From Prevotella sp. OH937_COT-195 (GTDB lineage: Bacteria; Bacteroidota; Bacteroidia; Bacteroidales; Bacteroidaceae): a stretch of 64,000 nucleotides of DNA. The position numbers and the translations under genes are program-made. This document shows positions 44,770 through 54,957 of this stretch, in pieces. Position 1 is the stretch's first letter. The number at the start of each line of letters is the position of its first letter. The notes under the pieces were generated by a model, which did not search any database, was not told the origin of the DNA, and was given only the letters and a program-made list of their open reading frames with translations. The DNA is taken from positions 1-64,000 of the forward strand of contig NZ_RQZH01000009.1 in assembly GCF_003932845.1 (NCBI RefSeq). Direction: 5' to 3'.

Positions 44770-46887
44770 ATGATGGAAAGCAAACTTTTCTCTATTACCA
44801 AACGCGATGGACAAAAGGTTCGTTTCTCGTTAGACAAAATAATGAATGCCATCATAAAGGCGTTCGAGTCTGTGAAAGAACCCGTTGATTTAACGATACT
44901 TAGCAAAGTTCTCGCACATCTTGACATCCATGAAGACATAAAGGTGGAGGAAATTCAGAACCAAGTGGAAGAGTCGCTGATGAAAGAAGGTTACTACCAT
45001 GTGGCAAAATCGTTCATGCTCTATCGTCAGCGTCACACGGAGGATCGCGAGACAATGGAGAAGTTGAACTTTTTGGTTGACTACTGCCATGCAGAGAACG
45101 CCGCCACCGGTTCAAAGTATGATGCCAATGCCAACGTTGAACACAAGAACATCGCAACACTTATAGGCGAACTACCGAAAGCAAGTTTCATACGACTTAA
45201 CCGCCGCCTTCTTACCGATCGTATAAAGAAAATGTATGGCAAGGAACTCGCCAATCGTTACATCGAAATGCTCAACAGCCATTTCATATACAAGAACGAC
45301 GAGACAAGTCTCGCAAATTATTGTGCCAGCATAACGATGTATCCGTGGCTCATAGGCGGCACGGCTTCCATCGGCGGCAACTCCACCGCACCGACAAACC
45401 TGAAATCGTTCTGCGGAGGATTCGCAAACATGGTGTTCATGGTAAGTTCGATGCTAAGCGGAGCATGCGCCACACCCGAATTTCTGATGTATATGAACTA
45501 TTTCATCGGCAAAGAATACGGCACGGACTATTGGCAGAATACCGATAAAGTGGTTGACCTGAGCATTAAACAGAGGACAATAGACAAGGTAATAACAGAC
45601 TGTTTCGAGCAGATAGTATATACCTTGAACCAACCTACCGGGGCACGCAACTACCAAGCGGTGTTCTGGAATGTGGCATACTATGACAAATTCTATTTTC
45701 AAAGTCTCTTCGGCGAGTTCCATTTTCCCGACGGCAGCCAGCCCGACTGGAACGGACTGTCATGGCTACAGAAACGATTTATGAAATGGTTCAACAAGGA
45801 ACGTACCAAGGCCGTGCTGACATTCCCCGTGGAAACAATGGCCCTGCTTACAAAAGACGGAGACTGCATGGACAAAGAATGGGCAGATTTCGCCTCGGAG
45901 ATGTATGCCGAAGGACATTCGTTCTTCACTTATATGAGCGATAATGCCGACTCGCTAAGTTCGTGCTGTCGTCTGCGCAACGAGATACAAGACAACGGAT
46001 TCAGTTACACACTCGGCGCAGGAGGAGTATCTACCGGTTCGAAGAGCGTTTTGACCATAAATCTCAACCGCTGCATACAATATGCCACTAATAACAAAAT
46101 AGTATATACCGAGTTCTTGAGCGACATTATAGACTTATGCCACAAAGTACAAATAGCATATAACGAAAACCTGAAAGAACTTCAAAAATCGGGAATGTTG
46201 CCGTTGTTCGATGCGGGTTACATAAACATCAGTCGGCAATATCTTACCATAGGAGTAAACGGATTGGTTGAGGCTGCCGAGTTCCTCGGGATAAAGATTA
46301 GCGACAATCCGGAATACCTGCGCTATGTGCAGACGGTACTCGGACTTGTGGAAAAATACAACAAACAATACCAAACGAAAGATCTGCTATTCAACTGTGA
46401 GATGATACCGGCAGAAAACGTGGGTGTTAAACACTCGAAATGGGATCGCGAGGACGGTTATCTCGTGCCACGCGACTGCTACAACAGTTATTTCTATATA
46501 GTGGAAGACGACTCACTCAACATCATAGACAAGTTCAAGATGCACGGTGCTCCATACATAGAACATCTGACAGGAGGCTCGGCTCTGCACATGAACCTTG
46601 AAGAACATCTCACACAACAGCAATATCGCAACTTGTTGCGAGTGGCGGCAAAGGAGGGATGCAACTATTTCACATTCAACATACCGAACACGATATGCAA
46701 CGAGTGCGGAACGATAGACAAACGGCATCTTAAAGAGTGCCCAAACTGCCACAGCCGAAACGTGGATTACATGACACGCATCATCGGATACCTCAAGCGA
46801 GTAAGCAATTTCAGCGAACCGCGGCAACAGGAAGCAACACGACGCTTCTACTATGAGGCAGCACCGAAAGAACTCGCCGAGACTTGA
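44770..46887 (+). CDS. nrdD: Anaerobic ribonucleoside-triphosphate reductase
   Basis: This 705-residue class III ribonucleotide reductase makes dNTPs without oxygen through a glycyl radical. The N-terminal ATP-cone is seen in KRDGQKVRFSLDKIMNAI. The finger-loop and active-site cysteine regions lie in the barrel (for example SMLSGACATPEF and LSSCCRLRNEIQ). The C-terminal zinc site is CNECG ... CPNCHS, and the glycyl radical is Gly673 in RIIGYLKR. Two ATGs are adjacent at 44770 and 44773. nrdG follows after 14 nt. The leader carries two operator-like repeats. Confidence 0.97.
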   Translation: MMESKLFSITKRDGQKVRFSLDKIMNAIIKAFESVKEPVDLTILSKVLAHLDIHEDIKVEEIQNQVEESLMKEGYYHVAKSFMLYRQRHTEDRETMEKLNFLVDYCHAENAATGSKYDANANVEHKNIATLIGELPKASFIRLNRRLLTDRIKKMYGKELANRYIEMLNSHFIYKNDETSLANYCASITMYPWLIGGTASIGGNSTAPTNLKSFCGGFANMVFMVSSMLSGACATPEFLMYMNYFIGKEYGTDYWQNTDKVVDLSIKQRTIDKVITDCFEQIVYTLNQPTGARNYQAVFWNVAYYDKFYFQSLFGEFHFPDGSQPDWNGLSWLQKRFMKWFNKERTKAVLTFPVETMALLTKDGDCMDKEWADFASEMYAEGHSFFTYMSDNADSLSSCCRLRNEIQDNGFSYTLGAGGVSTGSKSVLTINLNRCIQYATNNKIVYTEFLSDIIDLCHKVQIAYNENLKELQKSGMLPLFDAGYINISRQYLTIGVNGLVEAAEFLGIKISDNPEYLRYVQTVLGLVEKYNKQYQTKDLLFNCEMIPAENVGVKHSKWDREDGYLVPRDCYNSYFYIVEDDSLNIIDKFKMHGAPYIEHLTGGSALHMNLEEHLTQQQYRNLLRVAAKEGCNYFTFNIPNTICNECGTIDKRHLKECPNCHSRNVDYMTRIIGYLKRVSNFSEPRQQEATRRFYYEAAPKELAET

Positions 46888-46901
46888 AAACATCTCACTA
46901 A

Positions 46902-47372
46902 ATGCTGAAATATGTTAATACCGGCGTGGTCTTTCAGGAGATACCTGACGAGACCACGCTTTCAATAAACATCTCAGGTTGCCCGAATAGATGCCCCGGC
47001 TGTCACAGCCGCTATCTGTGGGCGGATACGGGGACAATACTCGACACTGACGCAATAGACACTTTCGTAGAGGAATATCGAAACGATTTCACGTGTATAT
47101 GCTTCATGGGAGGAGATAACGACCCGGCAGAAGTGGAACGGCTCGCATTGTATGTACACCAGCGATACCCACAGTTGAAAGTTGGCTGGTACAGCGGCAA
47201 ACAGTATTTCCCACACCATATAGACCGCAACTCTTTCGACTATTTCAAACTCGGACCGTACATCGCACATTTAGGATGCCTTAAAGACCGCAATACAAAC
47301 CAACGCATGTACCAAAAGACTGCTCACAATTGTTTTGAAGACATAACCGCACGTTTCTGGGAAACGGAATAA
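46902..47372 (+). CDS. nrdG: Anaerobic ribonucleotide reductase activating protein
   Basis: This 156-residue radical-SAM activase generates the glycyl radical on NrdD. The [4Fe-4S] motif CPNRCPGC (CxxxCxxC; Cys27, 31, 34) and the SAM-binding glycine segment CFMGGDNDP are present. It is co-transcribed with nrdD. An 8-bp-stem hairpin at 47382-47402 follows without a T-run. The IS4-type element begins ~60 bp downstream. Confidence 0.95.
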   Translation: MLKYVNTGVVFQEIPDETTLSINISGCPNRCPGCHSRYLWADTGTILDTDAIDTFVEEYRNDFTCICFMGGDNDPAEVERLALYVHQRYPQLKVGWYSGKQYFPHHIDRNSFDYFKLGPYIAHLGCLKDRNTNQRMYQKTAHNCFEDITARFWETE

Positions 47373-47433
47373 TTTTTCGGTCAATTATTGCAGTAATAAT
47401 TGGTCTAACTGTATTATATTCATATTTTTAAGT

Positions 47434-48854
47434 TATTGCTGTCCAGTAAAACTTACATTGCATAGAAATCCTTGCGGAATTGTCTTTATATAGGTAATTC
47501 CGCTTTCATTTTTGAAATCCAAGCCCCCTAATCAAATAAATCAAGTTCTTTTGGTGGTGCATTTGCTTTTTCTGCCATTATGATGAGTTCATCATTCTGT
47601 GGATTTTCCATAAATGAGATGAAATCGGTGTAGTACATCAGTGTAAGCCTTAGCATGGTTACCAATTGCGAGAAAGATACATGCCTTTTTATCATTCCGG
47701 CAATAACAGTACAGAGTAGATTGGCAATGAGTACTACCCATGTCTGTATCTGTATAGCATTTACACTGTCACCATAGAAGAAATGCAGGAGAAAGTTCTG
47801 CTTAAGCTGCTTATAAAGAGACTCAACAGCCAATCTGCGCTTGTAAATCTCCTCAAGGTCTTTTACATCAAGTTCAAAGTTGTTGGTCAATAGGACAACT
47901 GACTTATGTGAGTTATTACTCCACAGTTCCACTCGTCTTGCCTCGTGTTTTATCTCTCCCCTCTCAAAGAGAATCTTCTTGTCTATATGTGTAACCGGCC
48001 CGTCAGGACTTACATAGGCTACTGAGGATAGCTCCTTATACGTGAGATTCTTCTTCATCTTAGCCACATGGCATACTCCTTCCTCTGTAAGTCGATGGAA
48101 CTGTGCATAATCAACGTATGCCCTGTCCATTGTAAGGGTTGCATCTTTTGGAAGATGTACTTCTTTAAGTAGATAATGATCATGCTTGGCTGCAGAGGTG
48201 AGCTGTACAACCATAGGAACACAAACATGATACTTCATGAGCGTATGAACCTTCATACCGCCTTTCTTCTTGCCACTCTTAGGATGTCTGCCTACTCCTT
48301 TGAGGATATTGTCAAAAAGAGTAATCGTGGTTGAATCCATCATATACAGAAGTTTCTCCCATGTCTTCTGTTCACCTTTTGGGCGGCTGTCCGCTAAAAA
48401 AGCAATATAACGCTCTAACAGGTACGCATAAACGCTTGCAAAGAACTCTTGTGGGCAACGCCTATTGGCTTCAGCAAGCGTACTACGGCGAGCAACATAG
48501 GCGATACCAAGGTGATGCAGTTTATTTACTTCAGCCTTCATACCAATCTCCACTTCCCGCAGAGAATCAAAGTGTTTAAGAATGCCAAAGAGCATTATAA
48601 CAAGATGAGTCCACCCGTCAAGACGCTTAACATAAGCCTCACTTCGGTGTGTTTCAAGGCTAATTTGCTTATTATTTTGCTTATCGAGTAATTTTATTAC
48701 CTGATTATAGACCGGCTGTCCGATAAAATGTGTACTTTTACCCATGTTATTGAAGTTTGGTAGCAAAAACAAAGGTAAAAAAAAGGGCTGAAATCCGAGA
48801 GAGGATTTTAGCCCTTAACTTTTATATAACAAAAATGTTTGCTGGACAGCAATA
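47434..48854. mobile_element. Complete IS4-type insertion sequence (~1.42 kb)
   Basis: The ends form an inverted repeat: TATTGCTGTCCAG at 47434-47446 and its complement CTGGACAGCAATA at 48842-48854, with looser pairing inside (GTAAAACTT/AAATGTTTG). Between them is a single transposase gene on the minus strand. A 12-bp-stem hairpin (about 48784-48813) lies just inside the right end. No convincing direct target duplication was found at the borders. It sits between nrdG and a MITE copy, and no gene appears disrupted. Confidence 0.85.
47528..48745 (-). CDS. IS4 family transposase (DUF4372 type)
   Basis: This is a 405-residue DDE transposase. The N-terminal DUF4372-like domain (GKSTHFIGQPVYNQVIKLLD ... 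DGWTHLVIMLFG) is typical of Bacteroidota IS4 members. Catalytic acids are visible in MMDSTTITLF and TMDRAYVDY, and the YREK motif is exact (Tyr-x2-Arg-x3-Glu-x6-Lys in YKRRLAVESLYKQLK). I start at ATG 48745 rather than a TTG nine codons upstream. The frame is intact, so the element may still be active. Confidence 0.94.
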   Translation of the reverse strand: MGKSTHFIGQPVYNQVIKLLDKQNNKQISLETHRSEAYVKRLDGWTHLVIMLFGILKHFDSLREVEIGMKAEVNKLHHLGIAYVARRSTLAEANRRCPQEFFASVYAYLLERYIAFLADSRPKGEQKTWEKLLYMMDSTTITLFDNILKGVGRHPKSGKKKGGMKVHTLMKYHVCVPMVVQLTSAAKHDHYLLKEVHLPKDATLTMDRAYVDYAQFHRLTEEGVCHVAKMKKNLTYKELSSVAYVSPDGPVTHIDKKILFERGEIKHEARRVELWSNNSHKSVVLLTNNFELDVKDLEEIYKRRLAVESLYKQLKQNFLLHFFYGDSVNAIQIQTWVVLIANLLCTVIAGMIKRHVSFSQLVTMLRLTLMYYTDFISFMENPQNDELIIMAEKANAPPKELDLFD

Positions 48855-48989
48855 GTAATAAATAAAGGACATTCGAGAAGTTTTCAGCCTACCAAATGCC
48901 CATTACGCCTAAAAAACAAACAACTCCAGTCGTAATTACTGATGATCAAATATCAATTTTGTGTTTGAAACGATTTTTACAAAGGTTTA

Positions 48990-49187
48990 ACCCAAATCGG
49001 TCATTAGACCGCATTTGCTTAGATTTACTATTGCCGTTACGCTTCCCAACTGCTTTAGCCCGCTTGCTGACATCTGCGCAGCCATTACATCTCGACGTAG
49101 CCCGCTACGCCTTCGATGAAACGGCTGCACATCTGCTCAACAACAATCGAACAAAATCGGTTGAGGGTTCTAATGACCGATTTGGGT
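48990..49187 (+). repeat. MITE-like element, copy F (reference copy)
   Basis: This is the best-preserved copy (198 bp). It has perfect 19-bp terminal inverted repeats (ACCCAAATCGGTCATTAGA and its complement) and TTA duplications at 48987-48989 and 49188-49190. It lies ~135 bp from the IS4-type element but shares no terminal sequence with it. No gene is seen elsewhere in 48855-49387. Confidence 0.92.
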
Positions 49188-49303
49188 TTAATAATATAAG
49201 TCTTCCTGCAGGGCATATATGTCATAACAATGCAGAATGGTAAAGAGACTGCCACACGCAAGTTACTCGTAAAATAAAACAAATTTAGTAAGCGTACATT
49301 TTG

Positions 49304-49345
49304 AAATAAACCCCAAAAGTTTTTATGTAACTTTTGGGTTTATTT
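49304..49345 (-). terminator. Terminator-like hairpin after the T9SS protein gene
   Basis: AAATAAACCC-type arms pair over ~17 bp (minus strand AAATAAACCCAAAAGTT with AACTTTTGGGGTTTATTT, one bulge) around a short A-rich loop. It lies 43 nt past the stop codon at 49388. Confidence 0.6.
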
Positions 49346-49387
49346 CAAATATGATTGTCCTGTCATTAACAGACAAGGAAAGGATTA

Positions 49388-51538
49388 TCAATTCCTTACT
49401 TTCAAAACAGTATCGCCTATTTTTACAACATAGACACCACGTCCTGAAGGGGTCACGATAATGTTACGCTGTCCGGAATTGTCAGCATACACCTGTGTAC
49501 CATCAACGGCATACACAATGATTTCATTACATTGTGGATTGGCAATTATTAATGCACGGTCTGAAACTGTCACATTCGGTTTCTCACAAAGCATGTTGTC
49601 GTTAACAGATGAAACTTCATTGGTAACCCTTTCAAGATTTGAGTATGCGCTTTCTCTATATTTGGCACCGCCGGACTTGTTTCCATCTTTAGACTTAACC
49701 GCATTTACCTTGTGATAAATAGGGGAAACAAAAACTTTAACCGGAAGTTGTACATCGATTGATGTGTTCTCATGCCAACGAGCGAAGAAGAACGGCTCCA
49801 TGAGCGACTCTCCCTTCTTGTAATTCTGCGTTATCTTTAGGTCGTCCATATACAGGTTTCCCGGAGCTTTCACTGCATAAATTCCTATCTTTGTACGTTT
49901 TGTTCCCTTTGTGAGATTGACGTTAAATGTTTTCCACTCGGCTGCAACCCCTTTAGGATAAATAAGTTCGCTCTGAACGTAGTCGCCTATTGCCTCGTCA
50001 TAGTTGAAAAGAGCCACTGCACACTCTGTCTGGGTAGGTATTGGATTTCCGTCCTCATCATACAAGTTGGCTATCTCACCATAAAGTTTTATACTCAAAT
50101 TAAATTTGCCATCATCTTTAGACATGTCAAGTTCCGGAGAAATAAGTCCTGCATCACCCTGACCGTTCATATACTGCCAACCGTCAACACAGATATAATC
50201 GGTGTAAGGCATATAATTAGAGCCTTTCCAACCAGCCTGGCTCAAGTCTGCGAGATAAAGTTCGCTATAAACATTATAGGAGGGATTTTCTATGGTAAGT
50301 CCCGTGAGTTCTCCGTTGGCATCTCGAACTCCATCGAAATTCTCGTCTGTAACCACAAATTCCCCGTCAGCCTCTGCCGTACGTACATTGTATGCACAGT
50401 AATTGTACCTTTCGGCAGAAGGCACATTATTCCACTCGGCAGTGTACTTGGCTTGCTTCACCTCACTTGTCGGACTGAGTACAGGAGCCTCAAGGTCAAA
50501 CACCTCTACCGGCAAAGTCTCTATACTTTCATGTGTTCCCTTCACTGCACGCAATGTGTAATAATAAGTCTCTCCGGAGGTTATTCCTTCAACGACAAAT
50601 GATGTGCCTGTAACCTTTTTGTCTTTCAACAGATAATTCGGTTGCTTGGCTTCGTTAAGCGAATATACATTGAGAAGATAACTTTCTGCTCCGTTAACGG
50701 CTTCCCAATTAGCAGTAAAAGTGCTACCTGTATAATTGTTATGAGGCAATGTGACGGGTGTATTGACATACTGATCTATCTGGTAAACCCTTATGTCGTC
50801 TATGTAAATCTGAGATGTGGGTTTCTGAACAAAATTGAACATGGTGCTGGGACCGGTTCCTTTGAACATAACCTCGTAAGTTTGCCACTCGTCTGTAATC
50901 TGTGGAATTTCCACAGGTCCCATAAATTCCCAACCTGTGGGCGACATGTTTTTTGTTTCCGCAGCCTCAACAAGCAATCCTGTAGCCGTACCCGTGAGTG
51001 TGCGAGCCTTAAACTGCAAGAATGCGATGCGACAGCGTCCACTAACATCAATCAGTGGTGTGTTGAGTTGTGCTCCTTCTTCATTGTCGGCATCCATAAA
51101 CAGACATCCTCCGGCAGGATAGGCATAGTGCGAGCCCCAGTTAGGCAACGTTGTGTACTCCGGCTTGACATTCCACCAATATACTCCACCCGGCACATAT
51201 TCGTTTATTTGTGTGTCACGGTCGGGAGACTCTATTGAACCTGTTGACATTTTCGAGAAGTCCTCATACATTATCTCAACTACCGTTCCATAAAGGTTCT
51301 CTGCCTTTCTGGGAACCTTTATCAAACGTGCATTATCCATGAGGTTAGTTTTCTGTGCATTATTAAGGGCAAAAGCATCTTCATAATTATTCCGAATGGT
51401 CATTTGTACGTTCTGACTGCGTGACACAAGCCCCTCAGAAGTCTCGGACTTCGCTGTGCCAAGCGTAAACGAACCTTGTCCGAAAGCAACTGCCGACATG
51501 CCGGCAGCAATGGCAAATAATGTAAATCTGTTCATCAT
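49388..51538 (-). CDS. Secreted protein with fibronectin type III-like domains and T9SS C-terminal domain
   Basis: This is a 716-residue exported protein with a signal peptide (cleavage near AFG, ~20). It has a jelly-roll/choice-of-anchor-like region at ~95-255 (GVYWWNVKPEY ... IYIDDIRVYQI) and a fibronectin type III-like domain at ~255-345 (GSTFTANWEAVNGAESYLLN ... YYYTLRAVKG). A second jelly-roll region follows at ~400-575 with NLYMDDLKITQN. The end is a type A T9SS sorting domain (EIIVYAVDGTQVY ... GRGVYVVKIGDTVLKV). It is probably cell-surface or released. No enzymatic motif is apparent. It lies downstream of a paralogous-looking gene at 51676, but a terminator separates them. Confidence 0.88.
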   Translation of the reverse strand: MMNRFTLFAIAAGMSAVAFGQGSFTLGTAKSETSEGLVSRSQNVQMTIRNNYEDAFALNNAQKTNLMDNARLIKVPRKAENLYGTVVEIMYEDFSKMSTGSIESPDRDTQINEYVPGGVYWWNVKPEYTTLPNWGSHYAYPAGGCLFMDADNEEGAQLNTPLIDVSGRCRIAFLQFKARTLTGTATGLLVEAAETKNMSPTGWEFMGPVEIPQITDEWQTYEVMFKGTGPSTMFNFVQKPTSQIYIDDIRVYQIDQYVNTPVTLPHNNYTGSTFTANWEAVNGAESYLLNVYSLNEAKQPNYLLKDKKVTGTSFVVEGITSGETYYYTLRAVKGTHESIETLPVEVFDLEAPVLSPTSEVKQAKYTAEWNNVPSAERYNYCAYNVRTAEADGEFVVTDENFDGVRDANGELTGLTIENPSYNVYSELYLADLSQAGWKGSNYMPYTDYICVDGWQYMNGQGDAGLISPELDMSKDDGKFNLSIKLYGEIANLYDEDGNPIPTQTECAVALFNYDEAIGDYVQSELIYPKGVAAEWKTFNVNLTKGTKRTKIGIYAVKAPGNLYMDDLKITQNYKKGESLMEPFFFARWHENTSIDVQLPVKVFVSPIYHKVNAVKSKDGNKSGGAKYRESAYSNLERVTNEVSSVNDNMLCEKPNVTVSDRALIIANPQCNEIIVYAVDGTQVYADNSGQRNIIVTPSGRGVYVVKIGDTVLKVRN

Positions 51539-51623
51539 CAGATAAAATATTTTTGTTATAAAATTTGTATTTATGATTTATTCTCTATTATAAAAGTGCA
51601 GATAACACCTAACAGAGAAAAAG

Positions 51624-51664
51624 ACAAAAATCCTTTGAAGCCGTTTATTATAGCTTCAAAGGAT
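51624..51664 (-). terminator. Rho-independent terminator
   Basis: On the minus strand ATCCTTTGAAGC pairs with GCTTCAAAGGAT around a ~10-nt loop, followed by TTTTTGTC. It lies 12 nt past the stop codon at 51676. Confidence 0.85.
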
Positions 51665-51675
51665 TCATAGTGTTT

Positions 51676-54600
51676 TTATTTTGCAACACACATCTTGGTT
51701 ATGTAAACTCGACCCTTGCGGTCTGTAACCTTAATGACATACGCACCTTGTCGCAGATACGCGTTTACGGTTGTTGTGCCTTCTGAAACATTATTGTTGA
51801 GCACCATACGTCCCATAAGGTCGTAAACTGCAACAGAGGCTGCATCAATACCACCAAAATTAATTGTTGCACCATCATAACTAATGCCACCACCAATCAC
51901 AACGTCTCTTACACCAGTTGATATTTCATCCACCGCAAGATGAAGAACCGGTAAGCACGGATTACCAAAGCCATTACCTTCTTCAGCCTCTTGTGTATTG
52001 TTGTTGTCATAAAGAATCGTACGATATTCATCTGCATCCCAGTTATCATTGTATATTTTGAAGAATGCAGGGAATAGTTCCTGATATTTCTGACTTTTCT
52101 TGAGCACAGTAACAACAAGATTTTTCGTATTGTCGTAATCAAACGGTTCGTTAAAATTGAACACCAACATATTGTTTTCGCCCGCCATGAGCCCCAACTT
52201 GCCTTCATATACCTTTGTTTGGTTAACAAGAGGTTCCCACTCAACATTTTGTTTGTCATAAGCGGCTTTATCGCTCATTCCTAAATACAAAATCACATCA
52301 AACTCAATATCTTGAAGTGGTGTACTACTTTCGGCATTTCCGTTATACTCAAATGCCAAACGATATATCTTATTCACACCGCTCAATTCCGAAGCCTTGT
52401 AAATTGACTGTGAATGGCTGTAAATCTTAGTGAATGAAACAGGGATGCGAGTATATACCCCAGAGTTTTCTCCGGTAATTTCCTTGTTAAACGGTTTCGT
52501 TCCTGCCGGTTCGACATAAACTTTGATTGTCTCCGACACGTTATTGTCGGCATATTGGTCACCTTCAAGTATCACAACACCGGCCAATTGGATTTCGCCC
52601 TCTACATCGGAAGTAACATTTACAGTCACATCTGTCTCTGCTTGTGGTTCGATAGTATTATTAACTGTGGTCTCACCTAAAACAACATGGTTATTAGCAT
52701 CAAAACGCGCTACTTGCACCTTGTAAGAATTTACCGCATTACCACCCATATTCTTAACCTTTACAGTATATTCACTTGGGGTGTCTTTAACTGCAACCGA
52801 ATTCCCTTTAACCGACATGGCAGCGAGATCTTTAGCAAACACTTCCTCTATAGATGCACTTGCAATTGTAATATCATCATAAACCGGCGAATCAAAATAA
52901 TGGTAGGAAACATTGTAATCTCCGTCGCTCTCCGGAGTAAAGAATGCCTCAAACTCGAAAGTCTCACCGTATTTGAAATGTTGGAATTTATCCCATTTCT
53001 TCAATTCTATATTTTGTGCTTCAGCAGTGGCTCCCCTACCGGCAGTAATACTGAATGTTTGAGCTCTGTCGGGATCCAGATCTGTGGTGCAATGATTAAA
53101 AAATACTTTGAATGTTACCTTATATGTCTTCCCTGCTTTCAATTTCAGTGCAGGAGAAATTGCATAATCATCATTACCACTTTCAGAAGAACTCAAATAC
53201 AATCCCCATGGCTCCATGTAATCTTTATAAAAGAATATCCGTCCGTCGCCATTCGCATCGATCTTTTCCCATTGGTCGGCCTCAGCTTTTGTAGCAAACT
53301 CTGTGGAATAAGGAATCTCGTAGGCAGAACCTGCCATCACTGCCGGGCTCTCGGTTTCTAGTCCCTCTCCATCATTTGTATAGGCCCTAATCGTATAATA
53401 ATACGACCCCATGCTGCCCAATTCATTGTCTGTAAACATTGTCTCGGTAATGCCAGTGGCAACATTTTTCTTATCAGGATAGCGTTTAATGTCATATTTC
53501 ACATTTGTCTTGTCATACCAGCCGTCATTCTTTCCCAATGATGGCTGTTCCCATCTAAGGGTCAGAGACATGTTGTTGTTCTTTGTCAAAGTAACATTCT
53601 TAACTTGTCCTGGAACATCACGACCAGAAAATGCTCTCCAAGTCTCAGGCACACCTTTTTCTCCCATTACACGGCAAGGTACAATATAGTAAACGTGTAC
53701 TCCTTGTCCGGCTCCATTGTCGGTCCATGACATATTGCCACCAACCGTCACATTTTCTGTAATAGTTGTCACGAGTTTGTCGTCCTCCATACCATCACGA
53801 TAAATGAGAATTTCTGCAAGTTCGGCAAGAGGCTGCTTGTTCCATGCCGTGACGGGGTTTTTCCATTTCAGCGTAACAATTCCGTTATCATCGAATTCAG
53901 ATGATATTTCCGTGACACGACTGGCAGCTTCAAAAGAATCTGGTTTATATCCGGGAATATACAAACCCGTAACAATGTCTGCGAATCCTACTCGACCTTT
54001 GCTTTCCATCTCACCAGTCAAAGTATCTACCATACACAAATATTGTTTACCCTCGTTATTGGATGCAACAATCCACAAGTCGCCGGTTGATACGTCAAAG
54101 TAAATTGAATTCTGGAAATAAATTTTAAAGTCCGAACCGTCTTTCTTGAGTCTTACGACTTTATCCTCTTTATATCCATCGTTGGGATTAAGCGTTACAA
54201 GACGTGCTCCATTCACTTGATCATCAGAACCGGCATTCCAACGAACAGCCCACAACGTTCCATAAGCATCATATGCAATGGAAAAATAATATTTGTCAAG
54301 TGCTGCCAATTGTGTGTATTCACCGGTTTCGGGATCGATTTCACCTAATGTTGATGTAATCGAGCCATCACGATTCCTAGCCAAGCCCATTAGTTTTCCT
54401 GTTGTCGGATTGGTGTACATTGCCTCTATGAAATCCCAGTCGTCTTGCATATCCGACATGTCTTTCTTTGTTACCCATGTACCCTTTTCCAAATCAATTG
54501 AGGCAAATGCCTTTACATAATTAATACCAAAGTCATAACGATAATAAAAGTATCCTAGATATTCACCATTGTGGTAAGTTCCGCCGGACATTGTCCATCT

Positions 54601-54909
54601 GCGATGTTCATCCTCCTCCCGCGATTTTATTAGACCTGTCTTTTTTAATTCACTTGTATTGTTTGAGTAAAAATACACAAAACCAGGGTCATTATTATAA
54701 TCGGTCACTGTCGTGGCCCACATCTTGACGCCCAAGTCTTTATCGTCATTGAGTCCTTCTCGCACCACATTATTTGCAAGCGCATTCTTAACTGTCGGTG
54801 CACGGTCGGGGAAGCGGTCAGTCCTGCCCCCCCTTAAACCATTATCGGCATTTGCGAGCGACATGCACATTAACATGCAGCACGCCAGAAAAGTAGTTTT
54901 TCTTTTCAT
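51676..54909 (-). CDS. Large secreted multidomain protein with T9SS C-terminal domain
   Basis: This is a 1077-residue protein starting at MKRKTTFLACC (54909; an upstream start would add eight residues before the signal peptide). An N-terminal propeller-like region spans ~50-320 (TLWAVRWNAGS, DVSTGDLWIVASNNEGKQY). Two fibronectin type III domains follow (~325-520; GIVTLKWKNPV and LTLRWEQP). A choice-of-anchor J-like jelly roll lies at ~530-690 (YSTEFATKAEADQWEKID) and a CARDB-like domain at ~700-810 (SEYTVKVKNMGGNAVNSYKV). A full type A T9SS sorting domain ends it (VAVYDLMGRMVLNNN ... GAYVIKVTDRKGR). It probably works on the cell surface. It follows the gene at 54958 after 48 nt and may be in one transcript with it. 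Confidence 0.9.
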   Translation of the reverse strand: MKRKTTFLACCMLMCMSLANADNGLRGGRTDRFPDRAPTVKNALANNVVREGLNDDKDLGVKMWATTVTDYNNDPGFVYFYSNNTSELKKTGLIKSREEDEHRRWTMSGGTYHNGEYLGYFYYRYDFGINYVKAFASIDLEKGTWVTKKDMSDMQDDWDFIEAMYTNPTTGKLMGLARNRDGSITSTLGEIDPETGEYTQLAALDKYYFSIAYDAYGTLWAVRWNAGSDDQVNGARLVTLNPNDGYKEDKVVRLKKDGSDFKIYFQNSIYFDVSTGDLWIVASNNEGKQYLCMVDTLTGEMESKGRVGFADIVTGLYIPGYKPDSFEAASRVTEISSEFDDNGIVTLKWKNPVTAWNKQPLAELAEILIYRDGMEDDKLVTTITENVTVGGNMSWTDNGAGQGVHVYYIVPCRVMGEKGVPETWRAFSGRDVPGQVKNVTLTKNNNMSLTLRWEQPSLGKNDGWYDKTNVKYDIKRYPDKKNVATGITETMFTDNELGSMGSYYYTIRAYTNDGEGLETESPAVMAGSAYEIPYSTEFATKAEADQWEKIDANGDGRIFFYKDYMEPWGLYLSSSESGNDDYAISPALKLKAGKTYKVTFKVFFNHCTTDLDPDRAQTFSITAGRGATAEAQNIELKKWDKFQHFKYGETFEFEAFFTPESDGDYNVSYHYFDSPVYDDITIASASIEEVFAKDLAAMSVKGNSVAVKDTPSEYTVKVKNMGGNAVNSYKVQVARFDANNHVVLGETTVNNTIEPQAETDVTVNVTSDVEGEIQLAGVVILEGDQYADNNVSETIKVYVEPAGTKPFNKEITGENSGVYTRIPVSFTKIYSHSQSIYKASELSGVNKIYRLAFEYNGNAESSTPLQDIEFDVILYLGMSDKAAYDKQNVEWEPLVNQTKVYEGKLGLMAGENNMLVFNFNEPFDYDNTKNLVVTVLKKSQKYQELFPAFFKIYNDNWDADEYRTILYDNNNTQEAEEGNGFGNPCLPVLHLAVDEISTGVRDVVIGGGISYDGATINFGGIDAASVAVYDLMGRMVLNNNVSEGTTTVNAYLRQGAYVIKVTDRKGRVYITKMCVAK

Positions 54910-54957
54910 ATCAAAAACATTTAAGTTAAACACATTTATATTATTGGATTTTTATGC

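Noticed and set aside
47434-48854. The IS4-type element as source of the MITE transposition
   Set aside because: Its terminal repeat TATTGCTGTCCAG bears no resemblance to the MITE end ACCCAAATCGG, and TNA duplications are not typical of IS4.
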